Assembly: GCA_029204225.1 (NCBI GenBank)
Contig: CM055096.1
Span: 77,317,236 to 77,381,235, forward strand
Direction: 5' to 3'
Origin: Diphasiastrum complanatum
Taxonomy: Eukaryota > Streptophyta > Lycopodiopsida > Lycopodiales > Lycopodiaceae
DNA length: 64,000 bases
Shown: in pieces, positions 22,184-34,078 of the stretch
Layout: each line of letters starts with the position of its first letter
Numbering within the stretch: the first letter of the stretch is position 1
Notes under the pieces: generated by a model
Told to the model about the DNA's origin: nothing
Seen by the model: the letters and a program-made list of their open reading frames with translations, nothing else
Databases searched by the model: none
Position numbers and translations under genes: made by a program

Positions 22184-23398
22184 CCTTGGTGGCTAGAATC
22201 ATCGGACAAGAACAGAGAGCTGCGAATTCATGACGGTTTGCTGGCTAGGAAGCACAAAATCGAGTCTGTGGAGATTCATGGAATAGCTCAAAACTGTAAG
22301 AAGATTCAAAGGCAGGGGATTGTTGGCTGAAACAAGAAGCTAAACAGAAGCATTATACTCCGTACAAAGGTTGCCTACTGTGGATTCAATTTGAAGCCAA
22401 TTGAAGATATGTTTGAGGCAGGTGATGGCTGACTGAAGGGCAACCTGAGTGCAGTAGAAGGCTGCAAAAAGTGGCTCAGAGAAAACCTGAGCATAGCTCA
22501 AGAAGTCTTTTTTCTTTCATGGCTGGAGTTTTAGAAGGAAAAATTGAAGATCTTTCTCCATTTACAAGGTTTTTCAATGCTGTAGAAGCTTGAAGAGGGT
22601 CTAGACAGCCGCTGACTGCTGTGGAGAGCTGGAGGAAAGCTTGAAAAGTTGGTCGTGGGTTTTTTCCTAAACCCTTTGTAAGCTCCATAGCCGTGGAGAG
22701 AGGAGAGGTCGCATGGAGGCTCGCACGCGGTGAATCGGAGAGAAGCCGTAGTGCGTTGAGGTGTTTAGCGTCTGGAAGAGCTACCTTCGGCGCTCGAGAC
22801 TATTAGCAACCTTCAAATAAGCCTCCAATAAAATCAATGGCCAAGATGAAGTTCTCAGGGAGAAACGTGGGCCACAGGATGGAGGACCACCCTTAGATAG
22901 GCTTTAAAAGGGTTTTGAAGAATTGAAGGGCAAAGGCACCCTTCTTTTCATTAAAAATTTTCAAAGTGAAAAAATTGTTGGGTCCCAAGTTTTTTGAAAG
23001 GTGAAGTTTCTTCACACTGAAGAAACAGCTCAAAAACCCAAATTGCCCTTATTTTCACCTCCTTTAGCCTGTTTTGGCCAAATGAAAGGCTATAGCCTCC
23101 AAACAAAGGGCACTCTGACTGTACCTACAAGTACGGTACACCAGAACAGAGTGATTGCCACAGAGAAAGTGTTCAAAATGCGCCAGGAGTGATTTCACCA
23201 TTCCATTGGGCAAGGAGCTGGGAGTTGGTGACGAGAAGCATTTCGAAAAGCAACGCCAGTTTGGCTTTCAATTTGGTGAAAGAGCAGCGGGTGGTCTGGT
23301 AAGCCAAAAATTGCAGGTCATTATTTTTATTTTCTGACATCACGGTTGGCTTCGGCATACACTTTATAGTCTATAGTGGAGTTTCAAGCAGTTTGGAA
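22184..23398 (+). other. Long untranslated leader of element E
   Basis: About 1.2 kb between PBS and gag ATG (23,399). It is relatively rich in GCTG/GAAG motifs and contains no conserved domain. Leaders of this length occur in some plant copia lineages. Confidence 0.5.
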
Positions 23399-24916
23399 AT
23401 GGCAAACATCAATGAGGCAATTTTGGACGATGCAAGCAAACTTGATGGGGCTTCTAACTACAACATCTAGAAATTCAAAATGAAGAGCATTTTGATGGAG
23501 AAAGAGTTATGAGAGATCGTGGCAGTTATTGAAGTCCGGCCAAATACCACTCCAAGTAATATGAGGGCCTTTGATAAAAAGGCACAGAGAGCATTGTCCT
23601 TGATCAATCTTTCAGTGAAAGACTATGTGATCGCTCATATAAGTGATGCCACGACGGCTAAGGGAGCTTGGAAAGCTTTGAGAATGCAATTTCAAACTTG
23701 CAATCTAGCTCGGGCCATGTTCTTGAAGTCGAGATTGAACGCAGTAAGGATGGAAGAAAGTGAATCAGTGGGACCTTTCTTCACCGGGATAAAGGAGCTG
23801 AGAGATCAACTTGTGGCAGTTGGAGAACCAATTAGGGATGTTGAATTGGTACATACCACAATGAGCGGTATCTCAGAAGGGCTACAGATGTTTGTGAGCG
23901 GCATTGCTTCGAGGGAGAGATTGCCTACTTTTGAAAACTTCCACAAAATCATGTTGCAGGAAGAGCAGCGTTGCGAAGTGGTGAAGTCAAGGCAAACCCC
24001 ACGGGAGGATCAAGCCTTGCTTGCTAAAGGCAAGCAGAAAGGATGGAAGAGGATTCCCAAGAAATCTAAGGATGATGACGACGAGGGAGAGTCATCATCA
24101 AAAGAGAAAAAGAAGAAGAAAGACAAATGTTACTATTGTCACAAACCGGGTCATTGGGCACGTGAGTGTTACAAGAAGAAAGCGAACATAAAGACGAGAA
24201 AAGTGACTCAACAAGGCAACATTGTCGAAGATGACGAGACAAGTGTCTTCTCATCGGCATTGGCATCCCAGGTTGATGATGGTGCTGGATGGTTCATAGA
24301 TTTAGGCGCCACAAGGCAGATGACCGGGAAACATGATTAGTTTGAAAAATTCTCACCAATCCATGATGGAGATAAGGTCACTCAAACCACTGGGGAGAAA
24401 TGCCAAATACAGGGTGTGGGCAATGTACTTGTGCAGTTTCCTGATGGTAAAATCAAGAACATCCCTAATGTGCTTTATGTTCCTAGACTCAAAAAGAGTT
24501 TTCTTTCTGTTGGAGTATAATCAACATCTTAAGGTTGAATTTGTCAAGGATGGATGCCTTATGAGGGATATGAGGCACAATCATAAAGTGGTGACGAAAG
24601 GTTATAGAGATAGTAATTGTGGCCTTTATAAATTGGATGCTGCAAGACTAGGAGAATATGGTTTGGCTATCTCAACAACATCTCAATCTGAGTTGCAGCA
24701 TAGAAGACTTGTTCATTTGAACTATGGGAGCTTGAGACTGATGGCGAAGCTGAATATGGTAATAGGGTTACCGGCATTGCAGGATGATCATCATGCAATA
24801 TGTGAAGGATGCGTCATGGGAAAGCATCACGGGGAGACGTTGCAAGAGCTAAGAAATCGCTGGAACTTATTCACATCAACATGTGCGGCCCAATGAAGAC
24901 CATGTCGTTGGGGAAA
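23399..24916 (+). pseudogene. Element E gag-protease-integrase start
   Basis: Plus strand ATG at 23,399: MANINEAILDDASKLDGASN, then two stops, then an open Gag from 23,519 (KAQRALSLINLSVKDYVIAH, LARAMFLKSRLNAVRMEES, ELVHTTMSGISEGLQMFVSG). A KEKKKKKDKCYYCHKPGHWA knuckle follows (CX2CX4HX4C), then the protease GWFIDLGATRQMTG, with Leu in place of Ser in the DSG triad. Pre-integrase ELQHRRLVHLNYGSLRLMAK and CEGCVMGKHH follow in a shifted frame, and integrase is cut at LELIHINMCGPMKTMSLG. Gag differs from the A/B/C/G group, indicating a separate copia lineage. Confidence 0.85.
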
Positions 24917-25060
24917 AATCTGTGCTTGGACAATTTATTTATAGATTTCATCCATGTATTAATTACATTGAATTTTTGTCACCTAATTAAAAAGCCGTTG
25001 TACTTGGAAGTATATGGCTTTTGTGACAACTATACACAATAGTATATATGGTCAATAATT

Positions 25061-25622
25061 CAGCATCATTGACGCGGACGAGGACGTCGTTGGAACGTTC
25101 CTCGTTTATTTTAGACGACCTTTGGAAATTTTCTCTTTCTTCATATTTTTCGCAATCGGCTAGGCTCTCTAGTTCTTCAGATGAAGTCCAGAATGATTAA
25201 AGTGCATACCTCTCAGGAACTATCCGAGTCCATGAGGATCTACAAACTTTTGGATGAGGATTTCTCCATATCTGCTCGAGCTAGTTTGGTGTGGTTTGAT
25301 GATAGGTACTGTCAGCTGCTCGATTTCTGTAGCTGTAGCTGCACGTTTTGTAGAAGGAACATCAATGTTGAAAGAATCCATGCTACGTAAAATAGGATGT
25401 AATGACATAGCATTGTTTATCGATGGTTGTTTGAAATCATAGTATGTATGTTCTTGAAATACTATATCCCTAGAGACAAATACTACATAAACTTTATAAG
25501 TTCTATGTTCATCAGGATAGCCAATGAAAATACTTTTTTTTTGTCCTATGATCTAGCTTCTTCCTAAGCTATTTAGGAATGTGAACAAAACATATACAAC
25601 CAAAGATTTTTAAATGTCTGAG
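25061..25622 (-). pseudogene. Copia fragment F: integrase C-terminus and linker to RT
   Basis: Minus strand reads HLKIFGCICFVHIPK, IFIGYPDEHRTYKVYVVFVS, RDIVFQEHTYYDF, then a linker AMSLHPILRSMDSFNIDVPS and RYGEILIQKFVDPHG. It is the typical end of a copia integrase and the low-conservation linker before RT. It joins the RNase H end of element D at about 25,622 without any LTR between, so one or both were truncated. Confidence 0.75.
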
Positions 25623-26585
25623 TCCTTTGTCCAGGGCTTTAGTGAAGATGTCAACAACCATGTCTTTCATTCCGATGAAGCTGGTCTGTAGTATCTTCTT
25701 TTCAATTAGATCCCTGATACTTGATCGTAATGTGTTTCGTTTTGGAATGGAACACGAGATCTTTTGTCAGGTGTATTGCAGAGGTGTTGGTCGTTCTTTG
25801 TTTCACCCAATTCGTCCAGAAACTGCCTTAGCTAGATTATTTCGTTGGCCATCTTTGCTGCTGCAACATATTCTGCTTTGCAGGATGACTAGGCTACAAC
25901 AGTCTGTTTCTTGCTAACCCAGAGACCTGCTGCTCCTGATGCAATGGTGCATCCTCACGAGACGCCTTTACAGTCGTCCTTGAGAGATGCCCAGCTAGCA
26001 TCGCTATAGGAAAGAAACCTGAAACCTGTACCACAACAATAGCACAGCCCGTAGTCCCTCGTTAATTGAAAATATTGCAAAATTTGTTTCGCAATCTTCC
26101 AATGTGTTGAGTCTAGATTCGTGCAGAATTGGCTCATCCTGAACACTGCATAAGCAATATCAGGACGTGTGTTGTCTACAAGGTACATTAGTGATCCTAT
26201 AAACTTCCTGTAAGGTGTGAGCTGCATTTGTTCTCACTCTTCCTCACTCGTCGCTTGTCAGCACCGTCCCTGCGACCATTGGAGTGTTCGCTCTTTTGTA
26301 GTTCAGCATCCCAAAGTCCTCTAGGATCTTCTGGGTGTATCTGGACTGGTGAAGGTATAACCTACCTCCCTCGTAGTCCCTTTCAATTTGTAAGCCTAGG
26401 TAACACCTGGCTTCTCTCAGATCCACTATCTCGAAATGTTTCGAGATGTCTGCCTTTACTTCAGCAATTAGCTGCTCACTCCTGCAAAGTATCAAAGTGT
26501 CGTCCACATACACAACCACAATGATAATCTGCCCATCTGTAACTCTCATTAGGGCCCTTTTTGGACTCAAAAAGAGCTTCTTCAC
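25623..26585 (-). pseudogene. Copia element D: reverse transcriptase C-terminal half and RNase H
   Basis: Minus strand gives QIIIVVVYVDDTLILCRSEQ (RT catalytic YVDD), HFEIVDLREARCYLGLQIER, QSRYTQKILEDFGMLNYKRA, TPYRKFIGSLMYLVDNTRPD and IAYAVFRMSQF. RNase H follows (FLSYSDASWASLKDDCKGVS, KKQTVVA, CKAEYVAAAKMANEI), with stops near 25,950 and 25,900. It is the 3' part of D; the 5' part of RT is at 29,806, beyond inserted element C. No 3' LTR or PPT of D is present. Confidence 0.88.
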
Positions 26586-26739
26586 TAATTATAATTAGTG
26601 TTAATGACAACATGTGTACCAATAAGAGAGTGACAATTGAGATGGAATGGTCCATATGACATGGGACATCCAATGGTGTAGATTGGATCTTTAAATTCTA
26701 ACTCACCCACTAACCCTCCTCTAACTCTACCTCTTCAAC

Positions 26740-27987
26740 TCACATCAATGATAGTATTGCAATGGTACAGTTGCAGGATCCACATTTACTTATCAAACAT
26801 GCATCTCCAATGAACTCCACATCAAGTCCTTTGTCAATCATTTGACTTACACTAAGCAAATTCTTAGTGATTGAAGGAATGTACAAAACATTTTCAAGAT
26901 TTGCTTTCCTATTTGTTGAAAGGGAAATAGGAATAGTGCCTATGCCTTTGATGTCACATTGACCATCATTTGCAGTGTAGATGATGTTACCTTCTCCCTC
27001 ATAAGACAATAAGGATGTAAAGTATTCCTTATGTCTTGTCATGTGAGATGAGGCTCCACTATCAATCCACCAAGGATCATTATCATCTATGTTGGCTAAC
27101 AAACTTGAAGTCATAACAAGTGATTCACATGTGTTATGTTCTTCCTCATCTATTGCAAGATTTCCTTGCCTCTCTCCTTGCTCTCTTTTCTTCTTATAAC
27201 ATTCATTTGCAAAATGACCTTTTATCCCACAATAAAAGCACTTGAACTTTGACTTATTGTTCTTAGTAGAAGAGGAAGAGGAAGAGTGATCATCATGATC
27301 AAAGTTACCACCTTTGGACCATTTCCCTTTGCCTTTACCTTTGCCCTTGAATTTGCCTTTTGTGAAGAAAGCCTCTTCACCTCCACCTTGCAAGGATGCA
27401 CCATCAAGCTTTGATTGCAACCTATGTTCTTCAGCCAATAAGATTTCTTGCAAGTCAACCACACTTGGCAAGACTCTTTGAATGGCAAAACTTTGCACAA
27501 GGTTAGCATGTTCATTTAGCAAACCATTCAACATAACTTGGACTATTTCACCATCTTTTATGTTCTCATCAATGCATGCTAAATCATCACTTAGGGACTT
27601 AACTCTCAAGATAAATGCATGAGCACTTTCACCCTCTCTTTGCCTACTAGAAAATATTTGTCTCCTTAGGGTCAATACCCTAGATGTGGACTTTGATTCA
27701 AAGAGCTTCTTTAAGGCATTCCATGCCTCACTTGCACTTTGACACTTTCCAACTTCCTTGAGAAGTTCATTTGTAACATTCATTTTAATGATATGAAGAG
27801 CCCTTTTGGCCTTCTTATCAAACCTTTGTTGCTCTTGAAGTGTGAGAGGTCTCTCTTCAATTTCTGCAACTATGTCCATGAGTTCATTCAACTCAAGTAA
27901 GGACTCCATCCTCACTTTCCAAGTAGAGTAGTTTGATGAACTCAACCTTTCACTAGACTCTAGCATGATCCCACCATTGGAAGCCAT
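26740..27987 (-). CDS. Element C gag-protease, open frame of 415 codons
   Basis: This is the best-preserved Gag in the window. It starts MASNGGIMLESSERLSSSNY, with the Gag helices STWKVRMESLLELNELMDIV, RALHIIKMNVTNELLKEVGK, VLTLRRQIFSSRQREGESAH and IVQVMLNGLLNEHANLVQSF, then LPSVVDLQEILLAEEHRLQS. A basic KGKFKGKGKGKGKWSKGG stretch precedes an intact zinc knuckle KCFYCGIKGHFANECYKK. The protease reads DPWWIDSGASSHMTRHKEYF with intact DSG, then LYIPSITKNLLSVSQMIDKG, and the frame is lost after FIGDACLIS. Gag forms virus-like particles and packages element RNA; the protease processes the polyprotein. The ATG at 27,987 is supported by homology with the starts of A and B. Confidence 0.9.
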   Translation of the reverse strand: MASNGGIMLESSERLSSSNYSTWKVRMESLLELNELMDIVAEIEERPLTLQEQQRFDKKAKRALHIIKMNVTNELLKEVGKCQSASEAWNALKKLFESKSTSRVLTLRRQIFSSRQREGESAHAFILRVKSLSDDLACIDENIKDGEIVQVMLNGLLNEHANLVQSFAIQRVLPSVVDLQEILLAEEHRLQSKLDGASLQGGGEEAFFTKGKFKGKGKGKGKWSKGGNFDHDDHSSSSSSTKNNKSKFKCFYCGIKGHFANECYKKKREQGERQGNLAIDEEEHNTCESLVMTSSLLANIDDNDPWWIDSGASSHMTRHKEYFTSLLSYEGEGNIIYTANDGQCDIKGIGTIPISLSTNRKANLENVLYIPSITKNLLSVSQMIDKGLDVEFIGDACLISKCGSCNCTIAILSLM

Positions 27988-29138
27988 GATTCTAATGTTT
28001 CTTCAACTTTTAGGTTCCGTCCTAAAGCACTTAGCACTCACTTTTCTCTCAACAAATGATAGATAAAGAGATCTATGAAGATTTAGGACCCTAAAACACT
28101 TCTATCTTGAACCTAGATGGTTTCCAAGCATAGAAAGGAAGATTGAAACACATGCAACACTTTGCACACACTAAGAATGGATTACAAAATCAAACCAACC
28201 TGAACACACTCTTGCTTAAGCTCTCAGCAAGTGACCAAATCAAGTTATGGTGTGAAGAGTTACTTGCATTCTTAGAAAATACCCAAAACTAGGATGCCAA
28301 GATTACCTAGTAATGAACAAACTTGATCAACATATGATCAACACACTAAGATATTGATTCAACCTGTAAAACCACATGTAAACCACACTTCTAAAAGTTT
28401 ATAAACTCCAGCAAGTGATAAATACAAGATTTAGAGGTGAATGAATGAGCACACTTAGTGAATCACAAAACTAGCTTCACTATCTTGTCAAATCTTGGTG
28501 TTTAGATGTAGATCTAAGATCACTTCACATGAGAATGTTCCTCAACCTGTTAAGAACCTGAAAACACACTTGCATAATGGTTAACACCTTCCAGCAAATG
28601 CTCCAATCAAATTACATAAGGAGAGTTACTTACATGCTCAACAAAGTACACCAAAATTTATGCCAAAATTGATGACAATCTTTACAATATGCTCTTCACA
28701 ATGGAGCTTACAATATGTTCACCCAAAAAAGGGGATCTTTCATCCAAATGGGAGCTTTGCTCAGCCTTTAGGAGAATTACAACTCACTCAAAAGAGCATT
28801 TGTCATCCACTTAAGGAGAAGTTTCATCCACTTAAGGAGAGTGTTCATCCAAGAATGGAGATTGTCAACAATAGGATTGAAAAGAACATTGTTAGTATTG
28901 AATATGCACAAGCCTCACAATCACAAATGATTAGGTGTTATGATCTGATCCAAAATAGTTTCTTTTCAGCCTCTGATCTTCAATAGACCTGAAATATGCT
29001 TTTGATCCACAAGTTCAACTCACAAAACAAAGGTTAGTAAGATTTGATCAACAAAGCAATGCAAAATCATGCTAGAACTTGATCAAACATCCAAATATCA
29101 CCAAAAATGGAATACTTACTATGAATAGAAGCCAACCA
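27988..29138 (-). other. Leader of element C
   Basis: The 1.15 kb between PBS and gag start has no coding domain. Short internal repeats of CATCCACTTAAGGAGA lie at 28,793-28,845. Confidence 0.6.
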
Positions 29139-29150
29139 GCTCTGATACCA
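29139..29150 (-). promoter_or_regulatory. tRNA-Met primer-binding site, element C
   Basis: Minus strand TGGTATCAGAGC, perfect, immediately after LTR end TTTTTCACA. Confidence 0.9.
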
Positions 29151-29805
29151 TGTGAAAAATACAGATCCTAAGTGGATCTAAACTCCAAGATCATTGGCTT
29201 GAATGCTTGCACTCCAAACTACATAAGCTAGGAATTGGCAACACATTCTATGCTACCTAGAATGCAAAGAACTTGATCAAAAAGCATTTATCACAAATGG
29301 AAACTTCCATAAACATCAAGTGCGGCCCAAAATAGCATTATACAGTCCATAATACATCAGCCTACCACTTTTGGAAAGCACCTAAGATCATACACAATAG
29401 CTTGAAGACAATACACACAACAATGCTCTCAATGGAGGAAGAAACAATGACAATGATCTATTGATCTCAATGAAGCATACAAAAGGTTTCTCCAACCTGT
29501 TCTCCATGACTTCCCTACTATTTACGGATGAGGAAGATGACTCTCTCTCCTCTCTCTAGAAGGTACTTGACCCTAGATATTCCCTATATAGGAAAAATAG
29601 CTAAAAATGGCTTATATGACCAAAATACATCAAAATGGTCTCATTTTGAAGGGTATGAAGTTTGACACTTCATCATACTGAAAAAATACAGTAAATAAAA
29701 ACATTGTGGCCTGGTTCACACGTGTGAAACTCCAGAACCAAAACTATTTACAATTTTAGCCAATTTAGGCCTCAAACTAGCTAGGAAATGTTGACAATTT
29801 TCACA
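29151..29805 (-). repeat. 5' LTR of element C (655 bp)
   Basis: Begins TGTGAAAATTGTCAAC on the minus strand at 29,805 and ends TTTTTCACA at 29,151 beside the PBS. A perfect CACACGTGTG palindrome lies at 29,717. Its ends resemble those of elements N and O (TGTGAAG...TTCACA). Confidence 0.78.
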
Positions 29806-31719
29806 AATTCTAATGATTTCAGGACTTGATCTTTCTTCTTGTACCATTGGCGGGCTGATTGTTTCAGACCGTAGATGCTTCTATGCATTCTGCATGCATA
29901 GTCAGGAAGTGAATTCGAGACATATCCTGGGGGTTGATCCATGTAGACCTCTTCGTCTAGTTCACCATGCAAGAAGGCTATCTTCTAGTCCACAATGTGG
30001 ATCCTGAGGTCATAAGCTGCTGCATATGCAAATAATAGATGTAGGGACGAATGTTTGATGATAGGAGAGAAGGTTTCAGAGTAGTCAATACCGTATCTCT
30101 GAGAAAAACCTTTCGCTACCAGTCTTGCCTTGTATTTCGTCACATTCTTGTCTGGTCAGTATTTGAGCTTGAAGGCTCATTTGCATTTGACAGTCTTGCG
30201 CTTATGTGGTATTGGCTCCAGCGTCCATACATAATTTTTTCTCATAGACTCCATCTCTTCGTTCATGGCTTGGATCCATCTGTCCTTTTCTGGATTGTCA
30301 ATCGTCTTCTCGAAAGTCAGTGGTTTACCACCGAACCCGTAGAACTCTTCTGATGTGGAAGCTGAGCTGCCTGGCACATATCTTGTTGGCGCTCTTCGTG
30401 GTTTTGCCGACCTTCTGGGAGATCCTCTTGGAACAGCTATGCCTTTGCCCTTGTCTGCTTTGTTGGTCTGGAACCATTTTGGTTTACAGGAAGTGCGGCA
30501 GTAGGTTGCCTCTCAAAACTTTCTTCATCAGATTCGTCGTTCGAATGGGAGACGACTCAAAAATCTTCGTTTTCGTGTCCGTCCTCTGCTCCCTCTATCA
30601 TTGGCGACAGGTCATAGTACTGTCTCTCCAAAACTTCATAGCTGACAGGATCGTCATTGGCCATTGTCTTGCTCTCATCGAATCTGACATCTCTCATTAT
30701 TTTCACAGTGTTCGTGTCTGGCATGTAGACTCTGTAGTATGACGAGTTGTTGTCATAACCTACCAGAAATCTCTGCTCGGCTTTCTCATCAAGCTTCTTT
30801 TGAAGCTTATAAGAAATATGTGCATCAGCTGCACAACCAAAGATTCTGACATGAGACAAGTTGGGCTTCTACCCCACCATAGCTCATGTAGTGTCGCATA
30901 AGGAACACCAGACTTGCCTATTCTGTTTTGGATGTATGCAGCTGTAGCTACTGCTTCAGCCCATAGTGTCCTTGGAGCTTTTGAGTAGGCCATCATGCAT
31001 ATAGTTGCTTCCATCAGGGTCTCGTTCTTTCGTTCAGCAACACCATTGTCCTGCGGTGTGTAGGTTGCAGTTCTTCTGTGAATGATGCCAAGATCATTGT
31101 AAAAGTCAGTGAAGCGATTCGAGATGTATTCGTCACCTCAATCTATTCTGATCTGCTTCACTTTAATGTCTGTACATCTTTCAGCCCAATTCACATATTC
31201 CTATGAATTTATCGAGTGCTTCAGATTTATTCTGAATAAAATACACTTTGGCAAATTTGCTATAATCATCATTGAAGGTTATATAATACTTTGAGCCTCT
31301 ACTGAGATCACATTGAATGGTCCACAGATGTCAGAATGCACTAACTCCAGAATCTTAGTCGTTATGTAGGAGTCCTTGACGAATGGTGTGCATGACATCT
31401 TGCCCTTCAAACATGCATCACATGTGGTCGAACCGGTTGCATTCGATATGCTGACCCCTGTTATCGCTCCATGATGGCTTGCTTGGTAAAGTGACATTGA
31501 GTTCATGTGGCAGAGTCTTCTATGCCATAGAGTGTCTGACGAGTCATCATGAGTCTGATGCACCTGATCTACATGTAGGCATACCTTCAGATGATAATGG
31601 TTCCCTTTTCTTCTGTCTTGAGCGATCAAAGTACTGGTACTGGCATCAATCACATTGCATGCTTTGTCAAAAAAAGTCACACGCATCCCTGCATCTGCTA
31701 TTCTTGCTACAGAGAGCAA
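29806..31719 (-). pseudogene. Element D: integrase and first half of reverse transcriptase
   Basis: Minus strand from 31,719: MLSVARIADAGMRVTFFDKA, pre-integrase TLWHRRLCHMNSMSLYQASH and CDACLKGKMSCTPF (HxxxH/CxxC zinc site), core start ELVHSDICGPF, then a broken core with decayed sequence about 31,270-31,020. The later integrase reads RTLWAEAVATAAYIQNRIGK, VRIFGCAADAHISYKLQKK and FLVGYDNNSSYYRVYMPDTN. The linker and RT start follow ([40 protein letters not shown]). It ends at KSLEF at the LTR of C. Stops and frame slips occur throughout. Confidence 0.86.
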
Positions 31720-31817
31720 GTCTTGTTATAGATTAGGCACGAACAGAACGTCTTCGAGTCTTTTGTCTCTGCCGTTTGTGTTGAGTCATAGTGAACCAGT
31801 ATTGTTCACCATCATGT

Positions 31818-32950
31818 CTAGATCCATCTCCAAGAACTATGAATCTTGAAAGATCTGCACTTCATTTGTCTTGATGTCACAAAGTGTGAGGTGGCTCTTG
31901 AATCTAGGATCACCTCGTGTGTGTCAGATGTTGATGTTGCACACACGTCTTCACAAATGTAGGCGGTCGAACAATTTTTGTTCATTCTTTCTTTGCCCGT
32001 CTTCGAGCTCTTGGGCTCCTCGATATAAGATGAGCTATTGTTGTTCTCCTGTCTGTTCTGTGCTGATTTGTTTCTCGGGTTCTGGCGGCAATCCATGGCT
32101 GTGTGACCCTTCTTGTGGCAATGGATACACTCAATCTTGGGATTGAGCCAGCAGGTATCTACTATATGTCTGTCTCTTCTGCATCTCACGCAATTCTTCT
32201 TGTCTGCATCTTGTTGTTTCGACCTCCCTTTGGTCTTCCAGTTGCTCTTGCTGGTCCCCTCTTGTTGATCACGATCATGCCTCTGATTCGGCTCCCTCTT
32301 AGGCTTAAATTGTTTCTTTGATTTTTCTCTATTGTCGTAGAGGGCCTAGTCAGAACCATCCTTGTGATCAAGGTGTTCTCTGGCCTTGACTTCCTCTTGA
32401 ATCTCGACAATTTCCTTTTCGAGGTTCATGGTAGGATCTTTCGCGAGAAGGGTCCTCATTGTCTAAAATGATTTGGGTAAGGTCTCAACAGGTACGTGAG
32501 CTGCTTCTCAGTTGACACAACACTCTCTGATCTAGAGTTATGTAGTGATAGAAACAGATCCTTCATCTTTATCACAAAAGATGTGAGGTCTTTTCCATCC
32601 CACTGCAAATTCGTCAACTGATCTTCCAACATCATGATCTGACTTCTTGATTTCATCTGAAATCTGGTGAGCAATGCATCCCACATCTCCTTGGCTTTGG
32701 AGAGTGTAGCCTGGTCAAGTATGAGACTATCTTCGATGAAAGATGATAGCAAGGCTACTGCCTTGTCATTTTTCTCCTCGCGTAGCTCCTTGTCTGTTGT
32801 TGTAGGCATTTCTTCTGTGCCATCCACCCAGGGGAATAGTCCTTCGCCTTTGAGTATCAAAGATGTCTTAACTTTCCAGGCTCGAAAGTTAGATCCTGAA
32901 AAATCAAGTATTGTGCAGATCTTGCTCTGCATGTTGCTTATTGAAGCCAT
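31818..32950 (-). pseudogene. Element D: gag and protease start
   Basis: Minus strand ATG at 32,950: MASISNMQSKICTILDFSGS, NFRAWKVKTSLILKGEGLFP, WDALLTRFQMKSRSQIMMLE and SFVIKMKDLFLSLHNSRSES. A stop at 32,456 is followed by shifted frames to a CCHC knuckle IECIHCHKKGHTAMDCRQNP (intact). The protease start is EVILDSRATSHFVTSRQM, with Arg where the active-site DSG has Gly. This Gag is clearly diverged from the A/B/C/G group and also from J. The stop, frameshifts and protease change make it inactive. Confidence 0.85.
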
Positions 32951-33053
32951 TGCTTCTTGGAGATTGTTCCCTTGTTGATGGTTGTTTGTTTGAATGCTTG
33001 GCCTCTTGGATCTGCTAGCTTCTTGGCTATGTTAAAATATGACAGGATGATGT

Positions 33054-33065
33054 GCTCTAATACCA
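33054..33065 (-). promoter_or_regulatory. tRNA-Met primer-binding site variant, element D
   Basis: Minus strand TGGTATTAGAGC, one base (33,066) from the LTR end. The C-to-T change relative to the usual site is shared with element J (minus copy) and N. Confidence 0.85.
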
Positions 33066-33066
33066 C

Positions 33067-33609
33067 TGATGAGAATGGGATTTTGCAGTCGCGAAGCTTT
33101 CGTGAAGGAACCACGACTCTCTTACGACTTAGATGGAATTCAGAAGCGATCGTTGGGCACTGTCGGCTGAATCGCTCCTACGGTCCTCCAGAGTGTAGTC
33201 AGGCACTGTTGATCTATGTTTATAAAATTATTGCAACATTCAACATAGCTTCAACCAAGATGCGAAATTAAAATGAACAAGAGAATTCAGACACACGATT
33301 AACAGCAGACACATTTGCATTCGAGATCAGACACAACAAGAAAATCATCTATATTGATCTTTCTCTGATTTCTTCAAGCGTTGCATGCAAATCCACGCAG
33401 TGCGTTGGCGTGGGAGAAACACACTTCTCTCATGAGCAACCGTCTCGCTTTACTAGTGGACAATTGGATCTACAGATCCTAAACAACATTGTCTTTGCAC
33501 GCAGGTGGACATGTATTCTGTATTTTGTCTTGATTGCTTACTTGCATCAGACTACTACGTTACACCGTATGTGTACTCTGTTGATCTATATGTCAAGTAT
33601 CATCCAACA
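33067..33609 (-). repeat. 5' LTR of element D (543 bp)
   Basis: The minus strand begins TGTTGGATGATACTTGAC at 33,609 and ends CCCATTCTCATCA at 33,067; TG/CA termini and PBS adjacency fix both edges. Confidence 0.8.
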
Positions 33610-34078
33610 GGTATAGTCGCTCTATGTAAATCTAAGATTAGAGTGATTGAGCATCTATAACTAATCAGGGAATTACAAGAGTGGCTAATTAGCCACGACC
33701 TAAAATGTAACTGCTGATGTCATGCCATCAGATCAGATAACTATACTTTGGTACTTGCATGATCTCGCTGGTACTCTTTGGAGCGTGGAGGGCAGGAGAA
33801 GGTTTCATTTCTGTCGTTGGTTTCGTTTTGGTCATTTGTCTTCTCTCGTACTGGACCGCAAAAGATTCTTGTGCCAGACCGCAAAAGATTCTCATTTGTG
33901 AATCGTGTTCGTGAACCGTTTGTCTTTGTTTGCTTTGACTTTCGTGTTCACGAACCGTTTGTCTTAGTTTCCTTTGACTTCCGTGTTCACAAAATTTTTC
34001 GTGCTTTGTGTCTCCCGACTTTCGTGTTCGCGAACATCTTTGTCAAGTTGAGGGTTGAAAGCTAGCAAGGCTTTGTAG
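33610..34078. other. Unassigned DNA with short GTTC/GAAC-type repeats
   Basis: No domain recognised. Between 33,890 and 34,030 the motif CGTGTTC(A/G)CGAAC recurs with CCGTTTGTCTT and TTTGACTT spacers, a short tandem-like block. Similar TCGCGAATCATTC motifs occur near 53,610 in another LTR-like region. Confidence 0.45.

Larger units (their letters stand above)
26586..29805 (-). mobile_element. Copia element C nested in element D, 3' portion missing
   Basis: The minus-strand order is 5' LTR (29,151-29,805), PBS (29,139-29,150), long leader, gag-protease (27,987-26,740), then about 150 bp of unrelated DNA before D reverse transcriptase resumes. Integrase, RT, PPT and 3' LTR are absent. D coding flanks both ends. 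No clear 5-bp target duplication is visible, in line with loss of the 3' side. Confidence 0.82.

Noticed and set aside
33778-34065. Plus frame with VREPFVFV-like repeats
   Set aside because: Explained by short DNA repeats of GTGTTC-CGAAC; no start context or homology.
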